The translations under genes were made by a program, and so were the position numbers. From contig QANU01029705.1 in assembly GCA_003254905.1 (NCBI GenBank), forward strand, positions 117,073-181,072: 64,000 nucleotides of DNA, in the 5' to 3' direction. Below, in pieces: positions 51,301 through 63,839 of this stretch (its first letter is position 1; every line of letters starts with the position of its first letter). Under the pieces are notes generated by a model, which worked only from the letters and a program-made list of their open reading frames with translations, searched no databases and was not told the DNA's origin. This DNA is from Nissolia schottii. Lineage: Eukaryota; Streptophyta; Magnoliopsida; Fabales; Fabaceae.

Positions 51301-52810
51301 TGAAAATGATAGTTCTTGCATGTTGTGTTGTAACTACTTGACCATTAAGAAGAGAAATGAGAATTGGTGGATCAATTGTCCTATAAGACTGAAAATAATT
51401 GCTAGAATAACATATATGATCAGTTGCTCCTGAATCAAGTATCCAAAGGCCTGTACCTGAATTTCCTTGCAGTAGTTTGGAAGAGGCATCATTTGCCAGT
51501 GCGAAATGAATTTGTGGTTTTGTTGTGGCCTGCCGAGGCTGTTGGATCAAAGCAAGAAGGCTTTGATATTGTTCTGCAGTGAAGCTAAAAGAAGATGACT
51601 GTGATTGAGGCTACTGAGAGAAATGGTCATTAACAATAACAACATTGACAGTCTTCTTGGGCTTATAACTAGGGGGATAACCATGCTTCTTGTGGCATTC
51701 ATCAACTGTAACCATAAAAGGTACATTTCTTTGAGTTTCTCTTTTATTTGCCTTACTCCTTGGATTGTTTCTGTGAATCTGTTGCAGCAAAACTAGAGTG
51801 CTGACGTGTAGGAGGAAAATTCATCAAAGCTTAAGAACTAGACTTGAAGTTCAGTTGCCTTTCATGTTGCAAGATAAGGGAAAAGATTCGATTAAGAGCA
51901 AGTAATGGTTCCATAAGCAGGACTTTAGATCTCACTGTGCGGTAAGACTCATTCAATCCCTTGAGAAACTTGATGGCTCTATCAGTTTCACGCTGCTTCT
52001 TAATTTCATCAAAAGCACCACAAGCATAGGGAACAGTACATTTGCAGGATGGAAGGGGACGAAATACATCTAATTTGTCCCATAGAACTTTAAGATCAGT
52101 AAAGAATTGAGTAGCAGAGAGATCACCTTACCATATAGCATATAATTCCTCTTGAAGATCAGCAATTCGAAGTAAGTCACCTTGTGAAAACTGTTCTTTG
52201 AGCTCGCGCCATACCTCGTATGCTTTTTCAAGCCACAAAACACTTCGTGTAATTAAAGGTTCAACAACATGAATCAGCCACGAAAGAACCATATGGTTGC
52301 ATCTTTCCCATTGACCAAAGAGAGTGGATGATAATGCAGGCATGGCAATGGTTCCATCTACAAATTTAACTTTGTTTTTGGAGAGGAGTGTCATCCACAT
52401 AGCTCTTGATCAGCTATGGTAATTGGCCCCATTCAAGAGAGAAGAAACAAGAATCAATGAAGGATTCTCATTCGGATACAAGTAGTAAGGTGAGGATGGA
52501 CCTTGAGCAGGATCAATGGGAGGAACTTGAATCACAAGAGGATCTTGTGCAGCCATTAATGGCAGAATAGAAGTTTGTAGAACAGAGAAAAAGAATTCAA
52601 AAGAAAGAGATGAATCGCCTAGTGAAAACTCAAGAAATTCTTGCAGTGTTTGAAGGCAACAATTTCGAGCATTCACGGTGAAGAATTGTTCGCCTTTGGA
52701 ATCCTCAAGAACGAATCAATCCTTAAAGAAAGAATGAAACGATTGAAGAACCATGGAAGTAGGAAGAAGATGAACATAGAAGCGGAAACATATTTCCAGT
52801 GATGACCCCA

Positions 52811-53028
52811 TGATAAAAAACAGAGGAAATGAAAATCAAATTCTCAAATTGAATTGGAGCTTAAAGTTCAATATATATACAAGTCTCATGAACTAGCTTG
52901 CATCTCAAGCTACTTAACTAATCAATAACAAACTTAACTAACTATAACCAACTTAACCATCAATTAACTAACTTAACTAACAATCTTTCTATACAAGAGA
53001 ACGAGCTTGAAAAGCTTGTGCTTATACA
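52811..53028 (-). repeat. 5' LTR of the copia element
   Basis: About 218 bp, bounded by tgataaaa ... cttataca on the plus strand. The internal sequence next to it (complement tggggtcatcactgg) is where the primer-binding site should lie, but it does not look like the usual initiator-Met tRNA complement. Confidence 0.85.
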
Positions 53029-53036
53029 TTCTGCTA

Positions 53037-53778
53037 TTGTGTGTGAAACTAGCTTAATGAGCTTAGCTGAGCTAGTATTATTAATCAGGTGACATAACAT
53101 AATGATAATCACAATGGTGACACTTGGATTATTTCTCTTTGATTTTGGGCTAACGTAAACCAAACCAAGTCGGGCTCCATGCTCGCCTGGCCCATTTTTA
53201 AATTGAGTTACCAGCAACATCAAAATGCCCACATGAAGATGAGATTTCATCACCTCGTAACGTAGCTAAGGTAAAGATTCTAGAATCTACAAACTTAATT
53301 TCACTTCAGCGTGAAAGCTAAATCAAAAGACCTCACAGTTCAATCAATGACTCCCAATTACGTGGATTGGCGTTTATCGTGATAACCAGAGAGCCACCCG
53401 AAGTGGAGATTCGATCTCCGGAGAGTGATTGATTGAAGTTTCACACTTGTGAAGGATCGCTTCACCTCACCTGGTACGCTGCTATATGATGATTTCACAA
53501 TAGGGTCAGCGGCTTAGCGCACTTGAAAATTTGAGCACCTACTGATTATTGAAAGAATATTATTAGGCATTCTGATGTGATGTATGTGGATATATTCCTT
53601 ATTCTTTTTATGCTCTTGAGAAATATTGCCACTTTCTTTCAAAATTTGAAGATTCAATTGATTCACATTCCAAAACAAGCCCAGAAAACATAGAAGGTTT
53701 ATCAGATAAAATGGAGCATAAGTACACATGAGAATACATGGAATTAATCAAGGCAACCATAATCACATACATGGGAGC
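53037..53778. other. Intergenic, no gene seen
   Basis: A stretch near 53390-53430 (gagattcgatctccgg) recalls a tRNA T-arm, but no cloverleaf can be built around it. The last ~100 bp should be the 3'-UTR of psaD. Confidence 0.4.
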
Positions 53779-54408
53779 TCACAAATCGTAGACTTGCTTG
53801 CCAGTGAACTTGACCTCAATAGGGCTAGCATTCTTCCCAATAGACCTGAAGTTCTGGCCAACACCCTGGCGACCGGGGTTAACCTTCTCAGGGTACACCC
53901 CATCCTTAGGGTGCAAATACTGCACCTCCCCGTTGGGGAACACCCTGTAGAACTGGTACTTGATCTTGTACTTGGACCTCAGCCTAGTCCCCAGCGCCAG
54001 GCACTGCTCCTTCCTCGCCAATTTCAGCAGATTTGGTCCTTCCCTCATGATGGCGGCCCCACCGGTGGGCATCTCGAAGATCTGTTCCTTGGGGGACTCC
54101 CACGTGATGACGTAGAATTCTTCCACCTGGGCCTTACGGAGGAGCCCGCCGGTGCTGCCACCGAAGATCGGGGAGGGGGTGTTTGGGTCGAGTGAGGGCG
54201 GGGTGAACCCGACGGGTGCCTCTTCTGCCTCTACTTTCCCTTCAGCCGCGGTTGCTCTGATTGCTGTTTTTGGCGAGGTTGTGAACTTGCTGAGGGGCTT
54301 GGGGTTGGTGAAGGACAGGGTGGGGGATTGTTTCCATGGGGCGAGGGTGCGCTCGGTGGGCTTGGAGAGGGGTGGGGTGAAGAGGGAGGCCTGTGTTGCC
54401 ATTGCCAT
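53779..54408 (-). CDS. psaD: Photosystem I reaction centre subunit II (PsaD), chloroplastic
   Basis: A single uninterrupted exon of 209 residues, as is usual for plant nuclear psaD. Residues 1-~50 are a Ser/Thr/Pro-rich chloroplast transit peptide; the mature protein begins near ATAAEGK. The conserved core is all present: [99 protein letters not shown] and GKQVYDL at the C-terminus. PsaD sits on the stromal face of photosystem I, binds PsaA/PsaB and PsaC, and docks ferredoxin with its basic surface. The coding region is markedly GC-richer than its surroundings. It is intact and very probably expressed in green tissue. Confidence 0.97.
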   Translation of the reverse strand: MAMATQASLFTPPLSKPTERTLAPWKQSPTLSFTNPKPLSKFTTSPKTAIRATAAEGKVEAEEAPVGFTPPSLDPNTPSPIFGGSTGGLLRKAQVEEFYVITWESPKEQIFEMPTGGAAIMREGPNLLKLARKEQCLALGTRLRSKYKIKYQFYRVFPNGEVQYLHPKDGVYPEKVNPGRQGVGQNFRSIGKNASPIEVKFTGKQVYDL

Positions 54409-54521
54409 TTTCAGAGGCTTGGGATACAGAGGTGGGAGATTTGGTCTTTATTATTAGAGTGATCAATGAGAAACAGAGTAGTGTTTTCAGGGGTTTGTAG
54501 GAGATTTTGGATGTGGATATG

Positions 54522-54548
54522 GATAAGGTGATATCGCTTGGACCAATT
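54522..54548 (-). promoter_or_regulatory. I-box and CCAAT-like elements of psaD
   Basis: ggataagg (54521-54528, plus strand) is an I-box of the GATAAGG type found in light-regulated plant promoters. A ccaat motif lies at about 54542-54546. Both are about 115-140 bp upstream of the start codon. No good TATA box is visible in this interval, which agrees with the TATA-less promoters known for some psaD genes. Confidence 0.5.
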
Positions 54549-54549
54549 A

Positions 54550-56030
54550 GGATGTGTGATTTTGATTCGCCCTTTCACCGTCGCCTCACACCCTCTTATT
54601 TCATGTGTACCTCCGTGCTCCATCCTCTCAAAAATTAAAAATCAATCTTGTTCCCATACATCATCATCATCATATACGTTGCTAATTATGTATTTGTTGT
54701 TTAACTGAAAACAAACTAGGTTACATTACATTTTATTACTGGAATTTCGCTAACAGCTTCCATAACAAGGATATTTTGATATATTTTTTCTCATCCTAAA
54801 ATCTCATGTAACTTAATCCTTCGCTTTAGGTTGTAGCGTGTTTATATCGTTACATCAACACTCTTATTAATTTCAATTCCTCTCTAAATACATTTTGAAT
54901 GTCAAGAGGTGCATTTTTACTTTTTACAAAAGAAAATTTGTTGTGTCATCTGGAATTATATCTTATATGATGATTTAGCACCACACAATAATTTCTCTCT
55001 ATAATAGCTTACATTAAATTCTTTATTATGTAGGATAATAATCTTCTATATTAACGATCTCACTTTAAAGAAAATGCACGGATTATACCTAAAAAAAATA
55101 AATTGCAGGGATTACAACTTTATACAAAATAGAAAGTGAGTCTCACTCGTAACTTTGATTAAACCCTCCCCCCACCAACACCCCCNAGTATTGTTCTTTT
55201 TGCTGTGACTTTTGTGACCATCTTTTGGCGAATCGGGCTTTCTCCATGGGCTCACTGTCCCATCAACTTCCGGGGTTTTAACATTTATATGGTGTTGGAA
55301 GGGACAAAATTTCAAAGTATGGGTAGAAAAAAAATTACCAAAATATGAGCCAAAATTCTGAAATCGCCATTGTTCAGAGCGATTTCAGAAAATCAAAAAA
55401 GTAAAAAAAAAAAATTTTAATGTCTGAAATCGCCACAAGGGTTTCAGACTAAAAGAAAATAAAAATTTAAATGTCTGAAATCGCCACCCCTTATGAGAGA
55501 GGCCATCTCAAGCTCAAGTCTCCACCAGTTCATTATTATATGATAAATATATTCCATGTTCACTCTCATAATTGATTCTCATACCCACGCAGACACACAC
55601 ATGCAACTTTCTGAAGGAGTAACCAGCAAAGTGAAGTGACAAGATTTTCCTTTTATTATTTGTCCCTACCCCTGTGTGGGTTTAATTAATCTCTTGGCAC
55701 AATGGATTAGTGACTTAGTTCCTCCTTTTTGTTATCTCTCTCTCTCACACACACACACACACATAAAAGTCAAAATGGGCAATCAAATCCACTTCACAAG
55801 GTATCATTAAGCGAGTTTGAACTAATTAAAACAATAGCAACATGATAAGTTCAACACTAATAACAAAATAAGTTCTTCCACATAGTCCTTAATCTTGGAG
55901 CATAACAAATTACGTGAAATAAAAAAAAATATAAAAATGTGCAAAACCAATCATCCCTTAGTAGTAGGTAGATATAAAATGTTTCTCTCTGACACACCAT
56001 AATCCTTACAACTCAAATGAGAAAACGGAT
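54550..56030. other. Intergenic, no gene seen
   Basis: A single N at 55186 lies in a C-rich tract. Two tgtctgaaatcgcca phrases recur near 55418-55490, where a short tandem unit (ctgaaatcgccac) appears three times between 55355 and 55490. A (CA)n microsatellite lies near 55746-55762. The nearest ~150 bp to 56030 should be lipoxygenase 3'-UTR. Confidence 0.4.
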
Positions 56031-59000
56031 TCAGATGGAAATGCTGTTGGGGATACCCTTCCCAGTGAGTCCACCCTCCCTAGAATAATCCGAGGTGTTG
56101 GGATACAGGAGTGTATAAGGCATCTTGACCGGCCCATTCCTGTTCTTCAATCTCTTGTCCTTGTTCCTCTCCATGATGCTGTTCTCAATTTCTATCAGCT
56201 TCAGCCTGAAGCGCTCGAATGCCTTCAACGGTTCCTTGTCGAAAATCCAGTCAGCAGTGTCCCTCTGCCCAAGGTATACCTCTTCAGTTGAATGCCTTGA
56301 CAGAACCTCTATCAGTGACACGCCAAGGAGTGTTTGGAACTGTGCTGTGATTGTTTTCAGGAATGCCAGATCAGGGTTCTTCTCAAGCTCCTCATACTCA
56401 GGGGTTCCCGGCTCCGGCATGAACCTTCGGCTCACCGTGGGGCGGTTCGGGAGGTATCCGGCGTAAGGGTATTGCCCGAAGTTCACTGCTGCGTGGAATG
56501 CAGAAGCCACCCATATGATGGTGGTGCATGATTGAATGAGCTCAACTCTAGTCTTCATCGCTGGCCACCATGTCCTGTCTTTCAAGTCGCCGTGGCCCTC
56601 GTTTCGGACCTCTTTCCACCAGGACTGGAGTTCAGTGTCGCTCTCTACCATGTCATCAGATGGATAGTAGAAATTGCAGTACTCACTCACCCAGGTTTCA
56701 ATCGCGCCCCAGATCTCAAGCCCATCTACCGCAAACGGGTAGTCCTCTATCACAAGCCTAAGTCCATGATCGCAGCTCGAATCTGGAATCGCCATTCCTC
56801 TGAAATTCAAGAAAATAGAATTCAAAATTTGGTTTTGATAGATATGCCTATAATCAATATAAGTCAATTTTTGGTCTAAGTTCTTGGACTTCACCTCTTG
56901 AGCAGATCAGCAGGTAGCGCCTGCTCGGGGAATACCCAGTTTCTGTATACAACAGCCGACATTTCCAAGGCGAATTTACCAGGGAAAACTGTTTTCTCTA
57001 GTACCCCGCCGGCGTTGATGAGTGTGTGCCGAGCTAAGGCGTTTATGTGCATTGTGTCTCTGAAGTGTGGCTGCAAGAGCTTGTGTATTGGGTGAAGAAA
57101 ACTCAACTGCCTGTTTGTGGCTATTATGAATGGCTCAATTACTGCATGAGTGTATAGCCTGCGCATGATGATGAGTCATTGCTTTCTTGTTAGTGATCCA
57201 ATATCAGAAAATAGAACTTAGTTTCAATGCTTTGCTACTTTTGTGCGGATAACATACCAATGGCTAACCAGTTGATGGTATCCTGAATCATTCACAGCAG
57301 CATAAGCTTTGGCCAGCTGCCACACCGAAGCCGCCACTCCTTCTTTTGCCGGAGTGAAAACCTTGCTGACAGCGCCGTGTTGTTCCCCTTGTGGATGTGG
57401 TAAGCTTAATTCAATAGCCAGGGGCTTCAATGTACCATCATTTTGTAGAAACAGGAGTGTTCTAGAGGCGTAAGTCTTTGTGTTGGTTGAGTTTATTCGA
57501 CTTATGTATGGCATCAATGCATCGTGATGATCTAATATGTATAGCCTATTGTTTTGAAGCGCCTGCAACGTAAATATGATTGATTGTTGATACAGATTGA
57601 ATATAGCATATTTCAATTCGGAATTTTTAGCTTCATTTTCATGTTACTGTAGTCAAGGAATAACTTAATATATTAGTACCTCATCTATTGTGAGCCCATC
57701 CAAACTATTTTCTATGTGCTTTGCTTTGATGGAGCTATTTTGTTCTCCATAGAGTTTGGGGTCTAGCTTGCTGGCCGGCGGAAATTCCTGCATGAGGCAT
57801 TCAGATTTAGGTCACTTGCAGAAACTAAAAGGTTCAGGTTCTGAATCACTAATAAAATATATAGTACTTGGAGACGGCGGATGATAACAGGGTTGACACC
57901 GGCGAGCATTTCTCTTCCGAATTCCTCGTCTGTCCTCCATGCAGTCTTACTTGCTACAATTGTAACAAACATCAAGTGTAGTTAAGATCATACCAACTAG
58001 TCCATCCAAGCCAGGTGAAAATTAGTAGTAGTAGTAGTATACCTTTGATCACATCAGGAACTGGGAATTTGAGGAACTTCTCACCATCATTCCTAATAAG
58101 TTCTCTCATGATCTCGTAGGGAATAAGTTCTCTGAGTTTACTCGCAACAGGTCCACTTGGCAGGTTAAGACTTCCCTCATAGATGTCAAGTACATCTTGG
58201 AAGGTGTCAAACTCATTAATGGTTTTGTCACACAGAGATCTAAGCTCTGGGAGCAAAACCTGAGCAACTGATTTCAGCGAATAAGCGAGGAAATCTGAGA
58301 ACTTGACGTGGCCGAACTGCTCATCCCTTGGAACATAAACGCCCAGGTTCAGAAGATGCAATCTCGACTCAGTTTTGGGATCTGAAAACCGCAGCACAAT
58401 CAGATTACTTATTGTCACCATGGAAAGCTTAGTAAGTGATTGTTGCTAAGTTAAATGAACAGTTAGTTATTCTGCTCCGTGGTAAATTAACAGTAAGTTA
58501 CCACCGCATGCATGATGTATATATACTTTCAAGCGGTGGTGACTAATGATTAACTAACCACTAACTGTATTATTCTATACGAAGCACACATGAATGTTAT
58601 TAACTAACTAACTAACTAACTAACCTGTTTTGGTGTGTTGACGACTAGTTCTTCCTCTGCGGGGATAAGGAAGCTCTTGTGATCCTCCAAGAACAGGGCG
58701 TGCATATTCCGGACCCTCGTCTGGGGTTCCGAGATCATTGTAGTAAGCATAGTCATAGACTCTGTCCCACTCGTTAAGCTTCCCGAACCCTGTCCCTCGG
58801 AGGGTCGCTAGTTCTTCTTCCCTCAACTTGCGCAGTGGCTCCGGTGTTTTGCATGGAAGGTAAGCCTGAATCACAAAGCCATGTATGTTATGTTGTTTCA
58901 GCTTTCATGTTCGTTCATTTATGTATTGTCAGGTAAGACATCGTATGCTTGGGAGTAGTTAGACGTGTTTTGAGGCTTGAACGGGAGTAAAATGACCACC

Positions 59001-61716
59001 TTTGTCTCTCAATTTCTGGGTGTTACTTTGGTTACAAAAATTAAGATTCTAACAATTTAGTCTCTCGTATGTTGCAAAACATGATTCGCATTATGTACTG
59101 ATGTTCACTGAACTCTATGAGGCTAATTTAAATCACGTTTTGCAGTTTGGGAGACTAAATCTTTATCCTTAATTTTATGAATAAATGTGAATTATGTACA
59201 TAACTTTAGAGACCAAAGTTCGGATTCACTCTAAGTCACAACCAACAACTAGGGTAGGCCCATTTGGAATGAGAAATTCTGGAGGAAATAATTTTATGCA
59301 TTATTTATCATTGATATGGTATTAAAAATAATGTAAATTATTAAAGCCCATAACAATAAAAAGTAGATAATACATGTGGTACACAGTCATATTCTCCATG
59401 CTTGAGGTAAGAATTTCAACGTTTGAAATAGAGGCACGTTTGCAAAGTGCTTCTGACACCTCCAATGCTAAAGACTCGATGCAACATTCTTATCGTTTAT
59501 GGGATTAAAACAAAAATTACTAACTTATCAGTATAAAAATATTTTACATTATCAATCATATTTGATAATAAGAAATAAAAGATTAAATGATTGCTGATTT
59601 TTATTTATTTTTCCAGTACAAAAGTGGTTCAATAATATTAAATGATTGCTGATTTTTATTTATTTTTTCAGTACCAATTATCTATCAAAAGTGGTCCAAT
59701 GTCTCGCATTCATTACCTCAACAGCCGACCATTGTTTGTTGAATTATCAAAACATGATAAATGTTTGTGTGGAATACTTCCACATGTATCACGATTAAAC
59801 TAATAAATAAATTGAAATTTTTATAATTAATAATAAAAGGAAATTAAAGAGAGGGAAAAAAAAAAACATTTTCTAAAAGTAACAATCCTTTAAATTTTGG
59901 GTCCGAAATATTAGTCTGTACTCGTCCACGAATCACGAGGCGACTATTGAGTGCCATGCAAGTGCTGATCTTGCTGGCAGACGAGCTTTAACGGTCCCTC
60001 AAAAAGGTAAAACATTTCTCCCTTTTTTGTATTTTTAATTATTATTATTATTATTTTTATAAGATTTTATAAATTTGTTAATGAATACATTACAATGATC
60101 AACAATAAAAGTTGTTATACACTTATTTAAAATATTCTATTTTAATAAAATAAATATTTAGATAAAACATTAAATTAAATAAATATATAAAATAAAAAAA
60201 ATATGAAAGGTTAGGTCCAATAGCAAAATTTTAGGATTTTAATATTAACAATTGAATGATGTTTATTTTAGATGCTTGGGACAAATATTTTTGTCTAAAA
60301 TAATGATAGAAAAAATTCAAACATTTAATTAATAAAAAATCACAAACAAATTGCTAGCCTAATGATTCATTAGAGAAGGAGGATGGTTGAGAAAACGTTT
60401 TTCAAAACAATAATGGCCGAAATCAAATCTTTAAACAGTTTATTTGTCAATGCAACTTGATACTTTTAAACTAGATACAATAATTCTTAATAACACTGTC
60501 AGAAAGCAACATTTCAAAAGTCACATTATTGTCTAGAATTAATAATTGGAACAGAACGATGCAGTGTGCCCTGCATCATGTGTACTAAAGTGTCATGATG
60601 TAGCCAAAAGATGTAGGAGTAAAAAGATAACACAGCAAATATAATTAAACTCAAAATTCAGCTTCCAATTAAACAAAGAAATTAAATAAATTTACCTTAT
60701 TTGCAAAGAAGACCCGATCACTGGTGTAACGATGAGCAGGGTAAACCCAAGAATTGCACACAAAATGCACAGGGCCAGGATGGCCTGGAATGTCTTCTAT
60801 GGTCACTGTCTTGAGGTAGAACTGGCTATGGTGATGGTTTCTGATTATGAATGCCCCTGGAACCCCAATGCTCTCATCCCACTCAAATGTAAGGGAGAAT
60901 TCTGTGTCTGCTGCTGATGTCAAAGATGAAATTGTTGAAACCCACCTCTCCAGGTATGCCGCTTTTCCATGCTTCCCTTTTAGCCCATTTGCTAATAACA
61001 CAGCACCAGCACACGCACACAAATAAAAATAATTTATTTCTTGGCTACATTAATTAATTAAATTGACATGAGCGACTCAGACCAAAGAATACCAATGCCA
61101 GATTAAAAAAAGAAAAGGAAAAAAAAATAGTTAAAAGAGGAAGTCAAACAAAAAATAAAGGCACTATTCCAAGTCTTTCTGTTCCTTTCTTCTGGAGTTG
61201 GCAACTTCTATGATTGAGTAGGAACAGTGATGGAACAAAGGTCAGTTTCCATAGGTCCACGGACCCTATTGCTTCTTTTTCACTCATTGCTCTTCTATCA
61301 AGATATCAAGAAATTGAAGTTTCTTTTTTGTGTACAAGCATCTTTATTAGCTGATGGACAAATTAATTGTGTGTGATAAAGCAAAATAATAATAATAAGA
61401 GAATGAAAATTCTTAAGTGCCCCGGAAACAAGTCTCTGGCAAAGAAAACGACTCGCAATAGCGTGAAACGTAATATAACAAAAGAAAGAGAATGGTCTTG
61501 CTAGCAAAGGTGAAGTAAGAATGAGGAGGAGATACCTGGATCAGGAGTAACAGAACTGACTAGCTGAAAGGAGACACCCTTTCCCAACAACTCATGGATT
61601 CGATCAAGAACATTGGCTTTGATGTCGTGGAAGTCCAACAAGCCCTTCTTCATCAACACCACCCTCCCTTTCACGCTCTTCCTCTTCCTCTCCACTTTGT
61701 GATCATTATTCTCCAT
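56031..61716 (-). CDS. Lipoxygenase, type 1, 9-LOX-like
   Basis: Nine exons on the minus strand: 61716-61536, 60991-60696, 58865-58625, 58381-58043, 57953-57868, 57787-57680, 57562-57258, 57158-56895, 56799-56031, giving 862 residues with all introns GT-AG. Residues ~15-160 are the PLAT/LH2 beta-barrel; the rest is the catalytic helical domain. All five iron ligands are present: His518 and His523 (SHWLYTHA), His709 and Asn713 (FHAAVN), and C-terminal Ile862 (GIPNSISI). Ala561 (NALAR) predicts S-stereochemistry. Thr575-Val576 at the position that sets regiospecificity is the 9-LOX pattern. No chloroplast transit peptide is seen, so the enzyme is probably cytosolic and makes 9-hydroperoxides of linoleic/linolenic acid for oxylipin signalling. 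Intron 2 is about 1.8 kb and contains repeats. The gene looks intact. Confidence 0.95.
58603..58623. repeat. (AACT)n microsatellite in a lipoxygenase intron
   Basis: Five tandem aact units end right at the exon 3 splice donor (58624-58623 side), so length variation here would fall within a few bases of the donor site. Confidence 0.7.
58985..59231. mobile_element. MITE-like inverted repeat in lipoxygenase intron 2
   Basis: The left end is gagtaaaatgaccacctttg followed by tctctcaa. The complement of the right end is gagtgaatccgaactttggt followed by ctctaaag. It is about 247 bp and non-coding, with internal ttagtctctcgtatgttgca and gggagactaaat tracts. No clear target duplication, so the superfamily is open. 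Confidence 0.5.
59315..59420. repeat. Dispersed repeat, copy 2
   Basis: Direct-oriented relative of 24696-24800, inside lipoxygenase intron 2. Shared tracts include ggtattaaaaa, aataaaaagtagataat and gaggtaagaatttc. Confidence 0.55.
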
Positions 61717-62510
61717 GATCCCTCTCCTTCCTTCTTGGCGTGGTGTCTCTCAACTGTGACCATAGAAAAACAACACCCAACTTTATGCACAAAGCTATAA
61801 AAATGCAACAGCAGAGAAGAAACAAGGACAAACATTAATTCTTGAAGTAAATAAAGTTCGACTAAAATCAGAAGGGAATCTAAAAAGGACCTAGCAGATA
61901 GCACTCAAGTGCTATGCACAGATCAATTTAGTTACCGATTTCCGGAAAATACCTGTTTATACACAACTGGACTAGGCTCACTTCGTGGGCTTCTTCTGTA
62001 TCAAATCAGAATGGTCCTGTTATATAAATGAATATCTCCTCATAAATCCACCTGGCTTATGGTGGTTTGGGGGGTTGGTAAAAGCAGGGGACGAGGGTAT
62101 AGAAAAGATGGAAATGGAGGGGAGAGACACTTGCATTATTCACACTGGGGGTAGAGTTGGGGACCCACATGGAGTTTATCTCTTTATTAATGGATAATTA
62201 AAGCACTTGATTCCTTCACGGCCATTGCCCATTGGTTAGGAATTCGATTAACTTAACCATAACTTCATGAAGAGAATAGGAACCTCTCAGCAAACTTTTT
62301 TTTTTTTTTTTTAATTTGAATCCGAGACTATTAATTAAAAAATCAAGACTCATATCACATTAACTATTGGTACGTGTGGTCTCATTTGAGTATCAGTTTT
62401 GTATTGCAAAATTTATTTATATTACGTTCGAATCTTGCACAAATGTTTATTATTTTCTTTATAGATTAATTACGTGTATATTCTATTACAAATTCTCTTG
62501 CAGTACTGAG
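61717..62510. other. Lipoxygenase upstream region
   Basis: A palindromic ttatataa near 62020-62027 could be the TATA box, about 305 bp upstream of the start codon. A donor-like cag/gtattt (complement near 61945) and an acceptor-like cacag (complement near 61757) would allow a leader intron of about 190 bp; this is speculative. A long T run lies at 62300-62312. No other gene is seen. Confidence 0.35.
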
Positions 62511-62527
62511 TAAATATTCCTTCCATC

Positions 62528-62610
62528 ACCAACGGAGTTGGTCTAAGTGGTAAGCGGTTTGGTATCGCTTAAGCAAGGTATTTTGGATACGGGTAGACAA
62601 CCTAAAAAAA
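62528..62610 (+). mobile_element. Very short tRNA-derived SINE
   Basis: A perfect 16-bp target duplication, aaatattccttccatc, flanks it at 62512-62527 and 62611-62626. The 83-bp insert starts accaacggag, carries an A-box-like ttggtctaagtggtaagcgg and ends in an A run, all hallmarks of a SINE copied by LINE-type retrotransposition. A recognisable B box is missing, so this copy is internally shortened or degenerate. It landed at the start of a Stowaway-like attccttccatctattttta end. Confidence 0.8.
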
Positions 62611-62626
62611 AAATATTCCTTCCATC

Positions 62627-63835
62627 TATTTTTATTAGTTATTTTAGATAACAAAAAATTTCCAACATTATTTGTTATTCAATAAGATTAAAGAACTATT
62701 GGTTTCATTTTTTTAAAAAAAAATTTGTCTTAATAATCTATATTTCTTTTTATAATTTTGCGATAATTTAATAATTTGTTACATGTGTGTGGTCTTTGTC
62801 AATAAACATTTTTTTTATAATATAAGAGACAATTTTTAAGTACAGTTAAGAAAAAAAGTGTGAAATTTGATGAAATTTGTTGTGGTGTTTGTGTTGGTAA
62901 AAAGGGGGAAAAATTGGAAAATCTTAGATAAAACGATTATTGACTTTTGGTAGCAATAATTATCCAGAGGTAAAAATAAATTAAAGATCTGTCTTCATGT
63001 ATATTAAATAACAAATGATTGTCTATCGCAAAAGGATATTTGGGCGAAACAAAAAAAAAAGTTATAGTATATATGCTATATTTATATATTACAATATTTA
63101 AAAATCTTGATGACAAAATCTTATATTGTTTTGTATTAATATTTTTTAAAAAAAATTAGCAATCTTTTTTTTCTCTATTTTTAAAGATTCAAACACATGA
63201 TCCATTGACTCAATATTAAGAAAGATGTCACAAGTTATTACTTATTGACATAACTCTTTTTCCATTAGTTACTGTATTATTGACTAAAAGGAAATTTATT
63301 TTATAAATTTTTTACTAAAAAGAGCTGTTGAATCTCATTTTTCAAAAAAGATAAAAAAGATTTTGTTCAAATTTTTTTAAAGTGTTATTAAAATCATAAA
63401 CGGTTTAAATTAATCATTAATATTTTAAGAGTTTTGCTACTTATTGTCTAATGATATTGATTAGGAAATAAAAAATAAATTATGAACTAGAAATAAATGT
63501 TGAAAATTTTCAATATGCTAAATACATTAAGATCACTAAAAATTAATTTACTTTTACTCTTCAACTGCCCACCTGTCTTTAGAATAGTATACATTCTTGC
63601 ATGGAAACAAGTCAATGGGCTCATCTTTAGACTTATTTGATAATAGAAGTATATTTTATCAGTGGGGTTGTCCCTGCTATAAATAAGAAACTGCAATAAA
63701 AAAATGTTAAACTGTAGGCAAGTTATAATAAATAAATTACAATTTTATTTGCTGAAAATGTTTTGAAAAACCTGTTATTAAAGGTAAAAGTAAAAGTATA
63801 AAAAAGTTATATAGCAAGTGAAAGTTTACGAGTAT
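62627..63835. other. Intergenic, no gene seen
   Basis: Very AT-rich. It begins with what looks like a Stowaway-type terminus split by the SINE, but the matching right end was not found. No gene is seen. Confidence 0.4.
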
Positions 63836-63839
63836 GAAT

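Larger units (their letters stand above)
48123..53028 (-). mobile_element. Ty1/copia LTR retrotransposon, broken
   Basis: A 4.9-kb element on the minus strand with two LTRs (48123-48341 and 52811-53028). Its flanks are ttgtg (48118-48122) and ttctg (53029-53033), a 5-bp target duplication with one difference. A purine tract lies next to the 3' LTR (complement of 48342-48360). Going from the right, domains are in copia order: gag (~52600-51800), protease with WILDSGATDHIC (~51460), integrase with YFLTIVDDYSRNTWAYF (~50780), reverse transcriptase with YVDD (~49350) and RNase H (~48620-48360). The open frames are interrupted many times, so it is a fossil. The LTRs differ at roughly 7% of positions by eye, suggesting insertion a few million years ago. 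Confidence 0.92.

Noticed and set aside
52960-53253. 97-codon minus-strand frame crossing the right LTR border
   Set aside because: It spans the LTR and flanking DNA and matches no retrotransposon or host protein.
53390-53430. tRNA-like T-arm gagattcgatctccgg
   Set aside because: No acceptor stem, D arm or anticodon arm can be placed around it, so I do not call a tRNA gene.
53728-54195. 155-codon plus-strand frame
   Set aside because: It is antisense to psaD, a well-conserved gene whose GC-rich codons leave the opposite strand open.
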